This document shows, piece after piece, positions 33,655 to 40,283 of a DNA stretch of 64,000 nt. The stretch spans positions 1-64,000 of the forward strand of contig CAZEJS010000012.1 of assembly GCA_964512645.1 (NCBI GenBank), given 5' to 3'. The translations under genes and the position numbers were made by a program. The stretch's first letter is position 1; each line of letters begins with the position of its first letter. The notes below the pieces were generated by a model. It saw only the letters and a list, made by a program, of their open reading frames with translations, was not told the DNA's origin and did no database searches. The stretch comes from CAZEJS01 sp964512645 (GTDB lineage Bacteria; Actinomycetota; Geothermincolia; Fen-727; Anoxymicrobiaceae).

Positions 33655-34758
33655 ATGTTCGAGAGGATAGCGATAATCGGAACCGGTCTCATGGGAGGTT
33701 CGCTGGCGCTGGCACTCCGTGTCCGCGGCATGGCCGGCGAGGTGCTTGGGTACGACCGTTCACCGGCCGCCAGGGCGGAAGCGGAGGTTTCCGGGGTCGC
33801 CGACAGGATGGTCGAGTCCGCGGCAGAGGCCGTAAAGGGCGCAGGCCTGGTTTTCCTGGCTACGCCCGTTGGGGCGATGGCAGCGGTTCTCCGCGAGGCG
33901 GCTCCGGCGCTCGAACCTGGGGTGATCGTGACCGATATGGGCTCCGCCAAGGTCGGAGTCATGAGAGAGATATGCGCGGTCCTGCCACCGGGGGCAAGGT
34001 ATGTCGGTGGACATCCCATGACCGGCTCCGAACAGTCGGGGGTGAGGTTCGCCAGCGCCGATCTCTTTCGGGACAGGTATTATATCCTGACCCCAACCGT
34101 GGAGACGGACACCGACGCATACCAGGTCCTGCATGCCCTGCTGACCGGGATCGGAGCCCGCGTCATCTCCATCGACCCCGAGTCGCACGACAGGGTGATG
34201 GCGACGATAAGCCACGTTCCGCACCTCCTTTCCTTGTTGCTTCTGGAGATGGCGGCCGCTGAGCAGGCCCGCGCGAAGAGCACTTTCGCTGTCGCCGCCG
34301 GCGGGTTCGAGGACATGACCAGGATTGCCGCGAGCAGCCCTGAGATATGGCTCGACATAATCAGGGAGAACCGGGAGTGTGTTGTCGAGAGGCTCGCCGA
34401 TTACTCGGAAAGAATCCAGGGGCTCAGGGAAATGCTCGAGAGCGAAGACCTTTCCGGGCTGGAACGGATGTTCCTCGACGCAAGGCGCGCCCGGCAGGAG
34501 CTCCTGGAGAAACGCGGCTCGCTGATAGGGGAGGTGTTCGAGGTTGTCCTTCCCGTCCCGGACGAGCCCGGCGTCCTCAGCCGGATCACTACCGCGGTGG
34601 GGTCGCAGGGCACGAACATAGAAGACATCTCGATAGTACACCCGCTGGAGGGGGAAACCGGCATCATGACTTTGAGGGTGCTGGGCGAGCAGAGCGCAGC
34701 GGAGGCATCATCCGCCCTGGAGGCCCTAGGGTATTCCGTGTCGATGGGAAGGGTCTAG
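33655..34758 (+). CDS. tyrA: Prephenate dehydrogenase with ACT domain
   Basis: A 367-aa enzyme making 4-hydroxyphenylpyruvate for tyrosine. The Rossmann motif IGTGLMGGSLALALR is at about 8-22, and the catalytic region GGHPMTGSEQSGVRFASADL is near 119-138. A C-terminal ACT domain (about 295-367, starting LPVPDEPGVLSRITTAVGSQ) should bind tyrosine or another amino acid for feedback control. The gene lies between aroF and aroA, 1 nt before the latter. Confidence 0.95.
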   Translation: MFERIAIIGTGLMGGSLALALRVRGMAGEVLGYDRSPAARAEAEVSGVADRMVESAAEAVKGAGLVFLATPVGAMAAVLREAAPALEPGVIVTDMGSAKVGVMREICAVLPPGARYVGGHPMTGSEQSGVRFASADLFRDRYYILTPTVETDTDAYQVLHALLTGIGARVISIDPESHDRVMATISHVPHLLSLLLLEMAAAEQARAKSTFAVAAGGFEDMTRIAASSPEIWLDIIRENRECVVERLADYSERIQGLREMLESEDLSGLERMFLDARRARQELLEKRGSLIGEVFEVVLPVPDEPGVLSRITTAVGSQGTNIEDISIVHPLEGETGIMTLRVLGEQSAAEASSALEALGYSVSMGRV

Positions 34759-34759
34759 G

Positions 34760-36043
34760 ATGGACGCCGCTTTCTCGCGGTCCGGCAGGCTGCGCGGCAT
34801 TCTGAGTGTTCCCGGGGACAAGTCGATCTCGCACAGGGCGGCTATTGTGGCGGGCCTTGCGGAAGGCCGGTCAACCATATGCGGGTGCGCGACGGGCACT
34901 GATTGCCAGAGCACCCTGACAGTGCTCAAGGGACTCGGGGTGGGCGTGGCCGCCCGCGGTCGCTCGCTGGAGATCAACGGCGTGGGAGCGGAGGGGTTCG
35001 CCCGGCCTTCCGGTCCGCTGGACTGCGGCAACTCCGGCACCACTATGAGGTTGATTGCGGGTGCAGTGGCGGCGTTTCCAATAACCGTGACCCTGACCGG
35101 CGATGCAAGCCTGCTGGGGCGGCCGATGACGCGGGTCATAGAACCTTTGAGGCTCATGGGCGCGCGCGTCAGCTCTGGAAGCGAAGGAGGTCGCCCTCCC
35201 CTTGAGATCGAAGGCGGCTCGCTATCGGGGATAGACTACTCGCCCCGGGTGGCAAGCGCGCAGGTGAAATCCGCGGTGTTGCTCGCGGGACTGGGCGCCG
35301 GCGGCAGTACCACGGTCAGGGAGGTAGAGGCTACTCGTGATCACACCGAGAGGGTGCTTGAACTGGCGGGAGTTCCTGTCGTCAGGGAAGGGCTCGCTGT
35401 GACGGTCGGCCGCGGCGCTCCCCGTGGATTCACCATGGAAGTGCCCGGTGACTTCTCTTCCGCGGCGTTCTTCATCGCAGGAGCCCTGATGAGGCCCGGC
35501 TCAGAACTGACGGTGCAATCCGTGGGGCTCAATCCCACCAGGACGGCGTTCCTCGACATCGTCAAGAGGATGGGCGCCGACGTTGAGTGGACGGTACGCA
35601 ACCCGGGCATCCCCGGGGAACCGGTTGGAGACATAACGGTTCGTTACGGAGAACTGAAAGGCATCGAGCTCTCTCCGTCCGATGTGGCGCGGTCGATCGA
35701 TGAAGTGACCCTGGTCGCCCTGCTTGCCACTTCTGCGCGGGGGCGCACGATCATACGAGGCGCAGGCGAGTTGCGGATGAAAGAATCCGACAGGATCAGA
35801 GGCACTGTCGAGGGGTTGGCGGCGATGGGCGCCAGGGTGGAGGAGACGCCGGACGGGATGTCAATCGAGGGACCGGCGTGCCTTTCCGGGGCCAGAGTGT
35901 CATCGAAACGCGATCACCGGCTGGCGATGCTGTTCGCCCTCGCAGGCATGAGCGCGGGTGGGGAGACGGTCGTGGAAGGCTGGGAATGGACTGCGGTGTC
36001 CTACCCGGAGTTCGCCGATGAACTTGCGAGGCTGGCGAGATGA
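34760..36043 (+). CDS. aroA: 5-enolpyruvylshikimate-3-phosphate synthase
   Basis: A 427-aa EPSP synthase, sixth shikimate step. Visible motifs are LSVPGDKSISHRAAI near 15-29, LDCGNSGTTMRLIAG near 90-104, the Lys/Glu-Arg segment MKESDRIRGTVEGLAAMG near 340-357 and KRDHRLAMLFALAG near 380. Full length. The ATG follows GGAAGGG by 7 nt and is one base after tyrA. The NSGTTMR wording may indicate class I/II differences but cannot be resolved by eye. Confidence 0.96.
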   Translation: MDAAFSRSGRLRGILSVPGDKSISHRAAIVAGLAEGRSTICGCATGTDCQSTLTVLKGLGVGVAARGRSLEINGVGAEGFARPSGPLDCGNSGTTMRLIAGAVAAFPITVTLTGDASLLGRPMTRVIEPLRLMGARVSSGSEGGRPPLEIEGGSLSGIDYSPRVASAQVKSAVLLAGLGAGGSTTVREVEATRDHTERVLELAGVPVVREGLAVTVGRGAPRGFTMEVPGDFSSAAFFIAGALMRPGSELTVQSVGLNPTRTAFLDIVKRMGADVEWTVRNPGIPGEPVGDITVRYGELKGIELSPSDVARSIDEVTLVALLATSARGRTIIRGAGELRMKESDRIRGTVEGLAAMGARVEETPDGMSIEGPACLSGARVSSKRDHRLAMLFALAGMSAGGETVVEGWEWTAVSYPEFADELARLAR

Positions 36044-36059
36044 CGAGGCGAGCGTAAGC

Positions 36060-36743
36060 GTGGCGCATGTGACTATAGCAATAGACGGCCCCGCCGCATC
36101 GGGCAAGAGCACTGTCGCGAAGGCCGTCGCCCGCAGGCTGGGGTTGATGATTGTGGACAGCGGGTCTATGTACCGCGCCGTCACCTTTCTGGCACTGGAG
36201 AGAGGCCTTGGCAGAGACGCCGACACGCTGGGGGCGGTCGCGAAAGAGGTGTCCGCCGGTTACAGGCTGGAGCAGGGCGACTCCGGGTCGCTGCGGGTAT
36301 TCCTGGGGCCTCGCGACGTTACCCGGGAGATAAGGTCCCCAGAAGTCGGAGACGCCGTGTCTCCCGTCTCCGAGGTCGCCGCGGTCAGGGTGGAGATGGT
36401 CAGGCTCCAGCGCGAAATGGTCGAGGGGAAGGGAGCGGTAGTCGAGGGCAGGGACATAGGCACCACGGTGCTGCCGGACGCGGAGCTGAAGATATTTCTC
36501 GAAGCAGCGGAGGAGGAGAGGGCCCGGAGAAGGCTCGAGGAACTGCGCTTGCTCGGAATGCGGGTGGAAGACGATCTGGTCGCCGGCGAGCTCAGGAGGA
36601 GGGACGCCATAGACTCCTCGCGCGAGCTGAGCCCGTTGAAGGCGGCCGAAGACGCAGTTGTGATTGACACCACCGGCAAGCCGGTGGACGAAGTGACCGA
36701 CGAGGTGCTCCGGCTGGCGGCGGAGCGCGGCATCCTTCCCTGA
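36060..36743 (+). CDS. cmk: Cytidylate kinase
   Basis: A 227-aa CMP/dCMP kinase. The P-loop is IAIDGPAASGKST near 6-18, with the VDSGSMYRAVTFLAL CMP-binding part near 31-45 and EGRDIGTTVLPDAELKIFL near 128-146 with a LID region after it. The start is a GTG with GAGGCGAG seven nt before it; GTG 36069 is possible. It closes the aro operon; 86 nt later the trpB leader begins. Confidence 0.95.
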   Translation: MAHVTIAIDGPAASGKSTVAKAVARRLGLMIVDSGSMYRAVTFLALERGLGRDADTLGAVAKEVSAGYRLEQGDSGSLRVFLGPRDVTREIRSPEVGDAVSPVSEVAAVRVEMVRLQREMVEGKGAVVEGRDIGTTVLPDAELKIFLEAAEEERARRRLEELRLLGMRVEDDLVAGELRRRDAIDSSRELSPLKAAEDAVVIDTTGKPVDEVTDEVLRLAAERGILP

Positions 36744-36791
36744 ACGAGCCGGTCTATTCTTTTTTACGGCGGATCGATTTGCGCCGCGCTG

Positions 36792-36820
36792 TTGCTTTCT
36801 TCTTCTTGTTGTTCTATCAT
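36792..36820 (+). promoter_or_regulatory. Promoter of the trpB2 leader
   Basis: TTGCTT (-35) and TATCAT (-10) are separated by exactly 17 nt. Predicted +1 is near 36826-36827, only 3-4 nt before the leader-peptide ATG at 36830, so the leader is nearly leaderless. Confidence 0.6.
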
Positions 36821-36829
36821 TCACGAATC

Positions 36830-36883
36830 ATGAGGCAGTTTAAGGTGTTCGTGGAATTGAACAACTGGTGGTGGAGCTCCTAG
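36830..36883 (+). CDS. trpL: Tryptophan-rich leader peptide of trpB2
   Basis: A 17-codon frame reading MRQFKVFVELNNWWWSS then TAG, with three tandem TGG codons near the end. It has no recognisable function other than as a sensing peptide: a ribosome short of charged tRNA-Trp would stall on the TGG codons. It lies directly before a set of competing hairpins and a terminator upstream of trpB. No Shine-Dalgarno site is seen before the ATG, but it is close to the predicted +1. A GTG at 36851 (AAGG upstream) would give a 10-residue version with the same Trp run. It is too short for normal gene calling. Confidence 0.75.
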   Translation: MRQFKVFVELNNWWWSS

Positions 36884-36984
36884 CGGAGTTCCACGCTGCC
36901 TTGACAACCGAGGAAGCCGTGGGATTCGCTGAGGCCCGCGGCTTATTTACTGGGAATACCCCGGTCGCGGACCGGGTATTTTTT
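36871..36984 (+). promoter_or_regulatory. Ribosome-mediated tryptophan attenuator (six pairing segments)
   Basis: Segments, paired by eye: 1 (36871-36880) with 2 (36885-36894); 2 (36886-36894) with 3 (36919-36927); 3 (36916-36923) with 4 (36935-36942); 4 (36936-36942) with 5 (36964-36970); and 5 (36955-36966) with 6 (36970-36980), the last being the terminator. Segment 1 contains the last Trp codon and the end of the leader peptide. Ribosome stalling at the Trp codons would block segment 1, favour 2:3, free segment 4 to invade the terminator as 4:5, and allow transcription into trpB. Without stalling, 1:2, 3:4 and 5:6 form and transcription stops. G-T wobbles occur in most stems. Confidence 0.7.
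36955..36984 (+). terminator. Attenuator terminator before trpB2
   Basis: AATACCCCGGTC and GACCGGGTATT form an 11-bp stem with one bulged C and a loop of about 3 nt, followed by six T. It lies 31 nt before the trpB start codon, where it can only serve as a conditional terminator of the trpB transcript. Confidence 0.85.
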
Positions 36985-37015
36985 AACCACGGCGGAGACG
37001 AGAAAGGAGCAGGAG

Positions 37016-38326
37016 ATGTCAGGAAAAGAAGGCCCGTACAAGATGTTTCTGACGGAAGCGGAGATGCCCACGTCCTGGTACAACATCCAGGCGGACCTGC
37101 CTGCGCCCGTGCCGCCGCCCCTCCATCCGGTGACCAGGGAGCCGATCGGCCCCGAGGACCTGGCCCCGCTCTTCCCGATGGAACTCATCAAACAGGAAAT
37201 GAGCCAGGAACGTTACGTGGAGATCCCCGAGGAGGTGCAGGCGGTTTACAGGCTGTACAGGCCGTCGCCGCTGCACCGGGCTTACCGGCTTGAAAAGGCG
37301 TTGGACACGCCCGCGAAGATATTTTACAAGAACGAGAGCGTCTCGCCCGCGGGAAGCCATAAGCCTAACACCGCGATCGCTCAGGCCTATTACAACAAGG
37401 CCGAAGGAGTGACGCGCCTCACGACGGAGACCGGCGCTGGGCAGTGGGGGAGCGCGCTGGCGCTGGCGTGCAAGTTCTTCGGGCTCGACCTCAAGGTGTT
37501 CATGGTCAAGGTCTCCTACGACCACAAGCCGTACCGCCGCTCGATGATTCATGTCTGGGGGGCCGAGGTCATTGCCAGCCCTTCCGACCAGACCGTTTCC
37601 GGCAGGGAGATACTTTCGGAGGACCCAGACAGTCCCGGCAGTCTGGGAGTGGCCATCAGCGAAGCGGTCGAGGTGGCCGTAAAGGATCCCGACGCCAGGT
37701 ACTCCCTTGGAAGCGTACTGAATCACGTCTGTATGCACCAGACCGTGGTCGGTCTCGAGGCCAAAGCGCAGATGGAGAAGTTCGGAGAATACCCCGACGT
37801 GGTCATCGGTTGCGTAGGAGGCGGCAGCAATTTCTCCGGCATCGCCTTCCCGTTCATGAAGGACAAGCTGGAAGGCAGGGACGTCCGGATCGTGGCGGTG
37901 GAACCCGTCTCCTGCCCTACGCTCACCAAAGGCAAGTACGAGTACGATTTCGGGGATGAGGCCGGCCTGGCTCCAGCGGTGATGATGTACACGCTGGGGC
38001 ACAAGTTCATACCGTCGCCGATCCACGCCGGGGGTCTTCGTTATCACGGAGCGGCCCCGATCGCGTCTCTGCTGGTGAACCAGGGTTACATCGAGGCGAT
38101 GGCATACCCACAGACCGCGGTTTTCGAATCCGCGATGCTCTTCGCGAGGACAGAGGGACTGATTATCGCCCCCGAGACTTCGCACGCCCTGAAGTGCGCG
38201 ATCGACGAGGCTTTGAAGTGCAAAGAATCCGGTGAGTCCCGGAATATCCTGTTCAATCTCAGCGGTCACGGCCTGCTCGACCTCGGCGGGTACGACGAGT
38301 TCATTGCCGGCAACCTGGTTGACTGA
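37016..38326 (+). CDS. trpB: Tryptophan synthase beta subunit, TrpB2 class
   Basis: A 436-aa PLP enzyme condensing indole and serine to tryptophan. The PLP Lys lies in AGSHKPNTAIAQAYYNK near residues 113-129, the ETGAGQWGSALA loop near 140-151 binds the substrate carboxylate, and GCVGGGSNFSGIAFP near 263 is the phosphate loop. The extra N-terminal region (1-60, MFLTEAEMPTSWYNIQADLP) and overall length identify the TrpB2 group, which is usually not paired with TrpA and is thought to salvage indole. No trpA lies nearby. GGAGCAGGAG precedes the ATG. Expression is probably controlled by the upstream Trp attenuator. Confidence 0.95.
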   Translation: MSGKEGPYKMFLTEAEMPTSWYNIQADLPAPVPPPLHPVTREPIGPEDLAPLFPMELIKQEMSQERYVEIPEEVQAVYRLYRPSPLHRAYRLEKALDTPAKIFYKNESVSPAGSHKPNTAIAQAYYNKAEGVTRLTTETGAGQWGSALALACKFFGLDLKVFMVKVSYDHKPYRRSMIHVWGAEVIASPSDQTVSGREILSEDPDSPGSLGVAISEAVEVAVKDPDARYSLGSVLNHVCMHQTVVGLEAKAQMEKFGEYPDVVIGCVGGGSNFSGIAFPFMKDKLEGRDVRIVAVEPVSCPTLTKGKYEYDFGDEAGLAPAVMMYTLGHKFIPSPIHAGGLRYHGAAPIASLLVNQGYIEAMAYPQTAVFESAMLFARTEGLIIAPETSHALKCAIDEALKCKESGESRNILFNLSGHGLLDLGGYDEFIAGNLVD

Positions 38327-38488
38327 TGCTCGAAGGTAATCGAGGCCGACAATAAGAAGTATTTACAAACACGGGTGTCGGAGGCTTCGTTGCCGCCGGC
38401 AAACCGGCCCGGGACGCCGCCCGCGCCTGCGGGAGCGCGGGTGGCGTCAGTGCCGATCGACAAGAAGCGGGGTGGCATAACCGTGGTG

Positions 38489-38899
38489 ATGACGTGTCCG
38501 TCCTGTGGAGCCGAGAATCCAGACGACGCGCAATACTGCAACCTGTGCCTGTCCACGGTCGGGTTCGAGTGCGTCGAATTCGCCGCTCCGGTTATCCGTG
38601 ACGAGGGATACTCCTGTAAATACCCCTCGAGCTTCGACGATGACGCCCCGACCCCGGTATCCGACGAGGGGAGTCCGCCGCCCGTTGCGGGTCCCGTTGA
38701 CATTGGAGAGTACGGGATTCAAAGCGGCGAGGCTGTCACCCAGAAGTCCCCGGTGCTGAAGGACGAAGCGCCTCCGGTAGATGTGGGTCAGTACGGCCGC
38801 GCTTCCGGGCATCCAACCCACGAGCCCCCCCCGCTCCAGACGCTGGGAGAGAATCCCGCCGGTCCAGCTCCGAAGAAACGCCGCCGGCGCAAGCGCTGA
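38489..38899 (+). CDS. Small zinc-ribbon protein with disordered tail
   Basis: A protein of about 136 aa. The N-terminus holds a zinc ribbon, CPSCGAENPDDAQYCNLC (four Cys, CX2C-CX2C). The rest is Pro/Asp/Glu-rich with two repeats of the type VDxGxYG near residues 70 and 100, and ends in a basic KKRRRRKR tail. Function is unknown; the ribbon resembles zinc_ribbon_2-type tags on membrane or regulatory proteins. Starts GTG 38483, GTG 38486 and ATG 38489 are in frame with GGGGTGG upstream. A longer in-frame start at 38375 is possible but its extra residues are low-complexity. Confidence 0.7.
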   Translation: MTCPSCGAENPDDAQYCNLCLSTVGFECVEFAAPVIRDEGYSCKYPSSFDDDAPTPVSDEGSPPPVAGPVDIGEYGIQSGEAVTQKSPVLKDEAPPVDVGQYGRASGHPTHEPPPLQTLGENPAGPAPKKRRRRKR

Positions 38900-38998
38900 C
38901 GATCGCCGCCTGAGGCCCGGCCGGTTGCGCGAGGCGTTGTTCGAGACTACCATGTCAACTAGCATGTGGCGGTCGGAACCGGCGGATGGAGGTAATAC

Positions 38999-39247
38999 TT
39001 GGCACTCTCCTCGATTCTTGCCAGGGAGCCGCTGATCGCATGGTCCAGCTACTGGACCTATGTGATGTTCGCGGCGCTCATACTGATCATCATCTGCGGC
39101 ACCTGGGCCGGCGCTGTTGCGGCGCGAAAAGGCAGGAGCATGCAGTGGTGGTTCATCATAGGGCTCTTTCTCCCCGTTATCGGGCTGATGATCATTTACA
39201 TCCTGAAGCCCGTGGAGAAGAAGGAGTCCGGCGGGACCGGCGGCTGA
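38999..39247 (+). CDS. Small two-helix membrane protein
   Basis: An 82-aa protein with membrane helices at about 17-40 (YWTYVMFAALILIIICGTWA) and 49-70 (MQWWFIIGLFLPVIGLMIIY), separated by the basic loop ARKGRS and ending with a charged KPVEKKE tail. A strong GGAGGTAA lies 4-5 nt before the TTG. The arrangement resembles small PLDc_N-type or superinfection-exclusion-like membrane peptides, but no function can be assigned. Confidence 0.75.
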   Translation: MALSSILAREPLIAWSSYWTYVMFAALILIIICGTWAGAVAARKGRSMQWWFIIGLFLPVIGLMIIYILKPVEKKESGGTGG

Positions 39248-39371
39248 GAGAGCGAGCCGGACTTTCGAGGCGAACCGTCATGTCTCCCGGCGTGGCGGCA
39301 CGGCACTCCCGGCAAATGGAGCGCATCCTCGGCCCAGGGAGAAGTGGAGCGGATCGCGGGCAGGCGGGAGA

Positions 39372-39458
39372 TGGTGCCGAAGGCCGGAGTCGAACCGGCA
39401 CGGGGGACTACCCCACTGGTTTTTGAGACCAGCGCGTCTACCATTCCGCCACTTCGGC
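39372..39458 (-). tRNA. tRNA-Leu (anticodon CAA)
   Basis: The minus strand folds as a class II tRNA. The acceptor is GCCGAAG paired with CTTCGGC, the anticodon stem is CTGGT/ACCAG with loop CTCAAAA and anticodon CAA, and there is a long variable arm (TGGGGTAGTCCCCC). The T arm is GCCGG-TTCGACT-CCGGC. CCA is encoded at the 3' end (39372-39374). It reads UUG codons. Confidence 0.96.
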
Positions 39459-39470
39459 ATGTCCCGGGTT

Positions 39471-39479
39471 ATTATAGCA
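39471..39479 (-). promoter_or_regulatory. Promoter of tRNA-Leu
   Basis: On the minus strand TGC is followed by a perfect TATAAT, 12 nt before the tRNA 5' end. No clear -35 is seen; the extended -10 probably suffices. Confidence 0.7.
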
Positions 39480-39505
39480 AGTAAGACTATGCCTACGGTG
39501 AGCTG

Positions 39506-40279
39506 ATGCTGGCACACGTGACCTGCCCAGGGGATAGCGGGGCGAGACTCTGGCTTCTGCGAGAGTACGCACGCAGGGAGGTTCCCCTTCTCAGGCTCCT
39601 GTACCGCCTGATCAACAGCCGCGCCATGCGCAGCCGGGTCCTCTCCGAACTGCTGTTCTGGACCCTTGCGTACCCCTCCGCCAGGTGGGGAATCGCGGGG
39701 ACCCCTCTGTCGCCGGATGAACTTCAGGGCTTTTTTTCGCGTGGAGGCAGGATCGCGGTGGGGCCGTGCAGGTGCAGGCTGGCACATGGGGCATGCGGCC
39801 ACCCGCTGGAAACCGACATTGTCGTGCGAGCCGGGTTTCCGGCGTGGACCGGGGTCTTCGGGCCGGAGTACAGGGAGATCGACGAGGCCGAGGCTCTGGA
39901 GATCTGCGCCAGGAGCCACGAGCAGGGGATGGCGCAGATAGCCTACACCCACCTCGATATCGCGGGCGGGGGCGCCACGTTCGTCATCTGTAACTGCTGC
40001 GGGGACGGGTGCCTGCCGCTCCTTACGATGAGGCATTACGGCCGGGATCGATATCCAATGAACCGCGGGAATTACGAGGCCCTCATCGACACCGACGCCT
40101 GTGAGGGTTGCGGACGGTGCGTGGAGGCGTGCGTGTTCGGCGTCCGGCGGGTTGGACGTGACGGGAAGGCCACGGTTGAAGATTGTCTCGGGTGCGGCCT
40201 ATGCGTCACCCACTGTCCGGCGGGAGCATCCTCGATGGTGCGAGCTTCCGGGTCCCGCAACGGCCTGGAAAGAGGGTGA
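39506..40279 (+). CDS. 4Fe-4S ferredoxin-type protein with extra Cys-rich motifs
   Basis: A 257-aa iron-sulfur protein. Near the C-terminus two [4Fe-4S] motifs are seen, CEGCGRCVEACVFG near 197-210 and CLGCGLCVTHCPAG near 228-241. Upstream are GPCRCR...CGHP near 90-103 and the striking NCCGDGC near 162-168, which could hold a third cluster. Residues 20-65 are hydrophobic and basic and may associate with the membrane. Similar proteins occur in anaerobic Actinobacteria and Firmicutes next to reductases, but no partner gene is adjacent. It ends 4 nt before polA. Confidence 0.85.
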   Translation: MLAHVTCPGDSGARLWLLREYARREVPLLRLLYRLINSRAMRSRVLSELLFWTLAYPSARWGIAGTPLSPDELQGFFSRGGRIAVGPCRCRLAHGACGHPLETDIVVRAGFPAWTGVFGPEYREIDEAEALEICARSHEQGMAQIAYTHLDIAGGGATFVICNCCGDGCLPLLTMRHYGRDRYPMNRGNYEALIDTDACEGCGRCVEACVFGVRRVGRDGKATVEDCLGCGLCVTHCPAGASSMVRASGSRNGLERG

Positions 40280-40283
40280 GGCG

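Noticed and set aside
36744..37015. A T-box riboswitch before trpB2
   Set aside because: No conserved T-box sequence (AGGGTGGNACCGCG) or stem I features were found, whereas a leader peptide with three Trp codons and matching hairpins explains the region.
40101..40283. A 61-codon upstream extension of polA
   Set aside because: It overlaps the Fe-S protein gene, and the TTG at 40284 has a ribosome site and gives the normal Pol I N-terminus.
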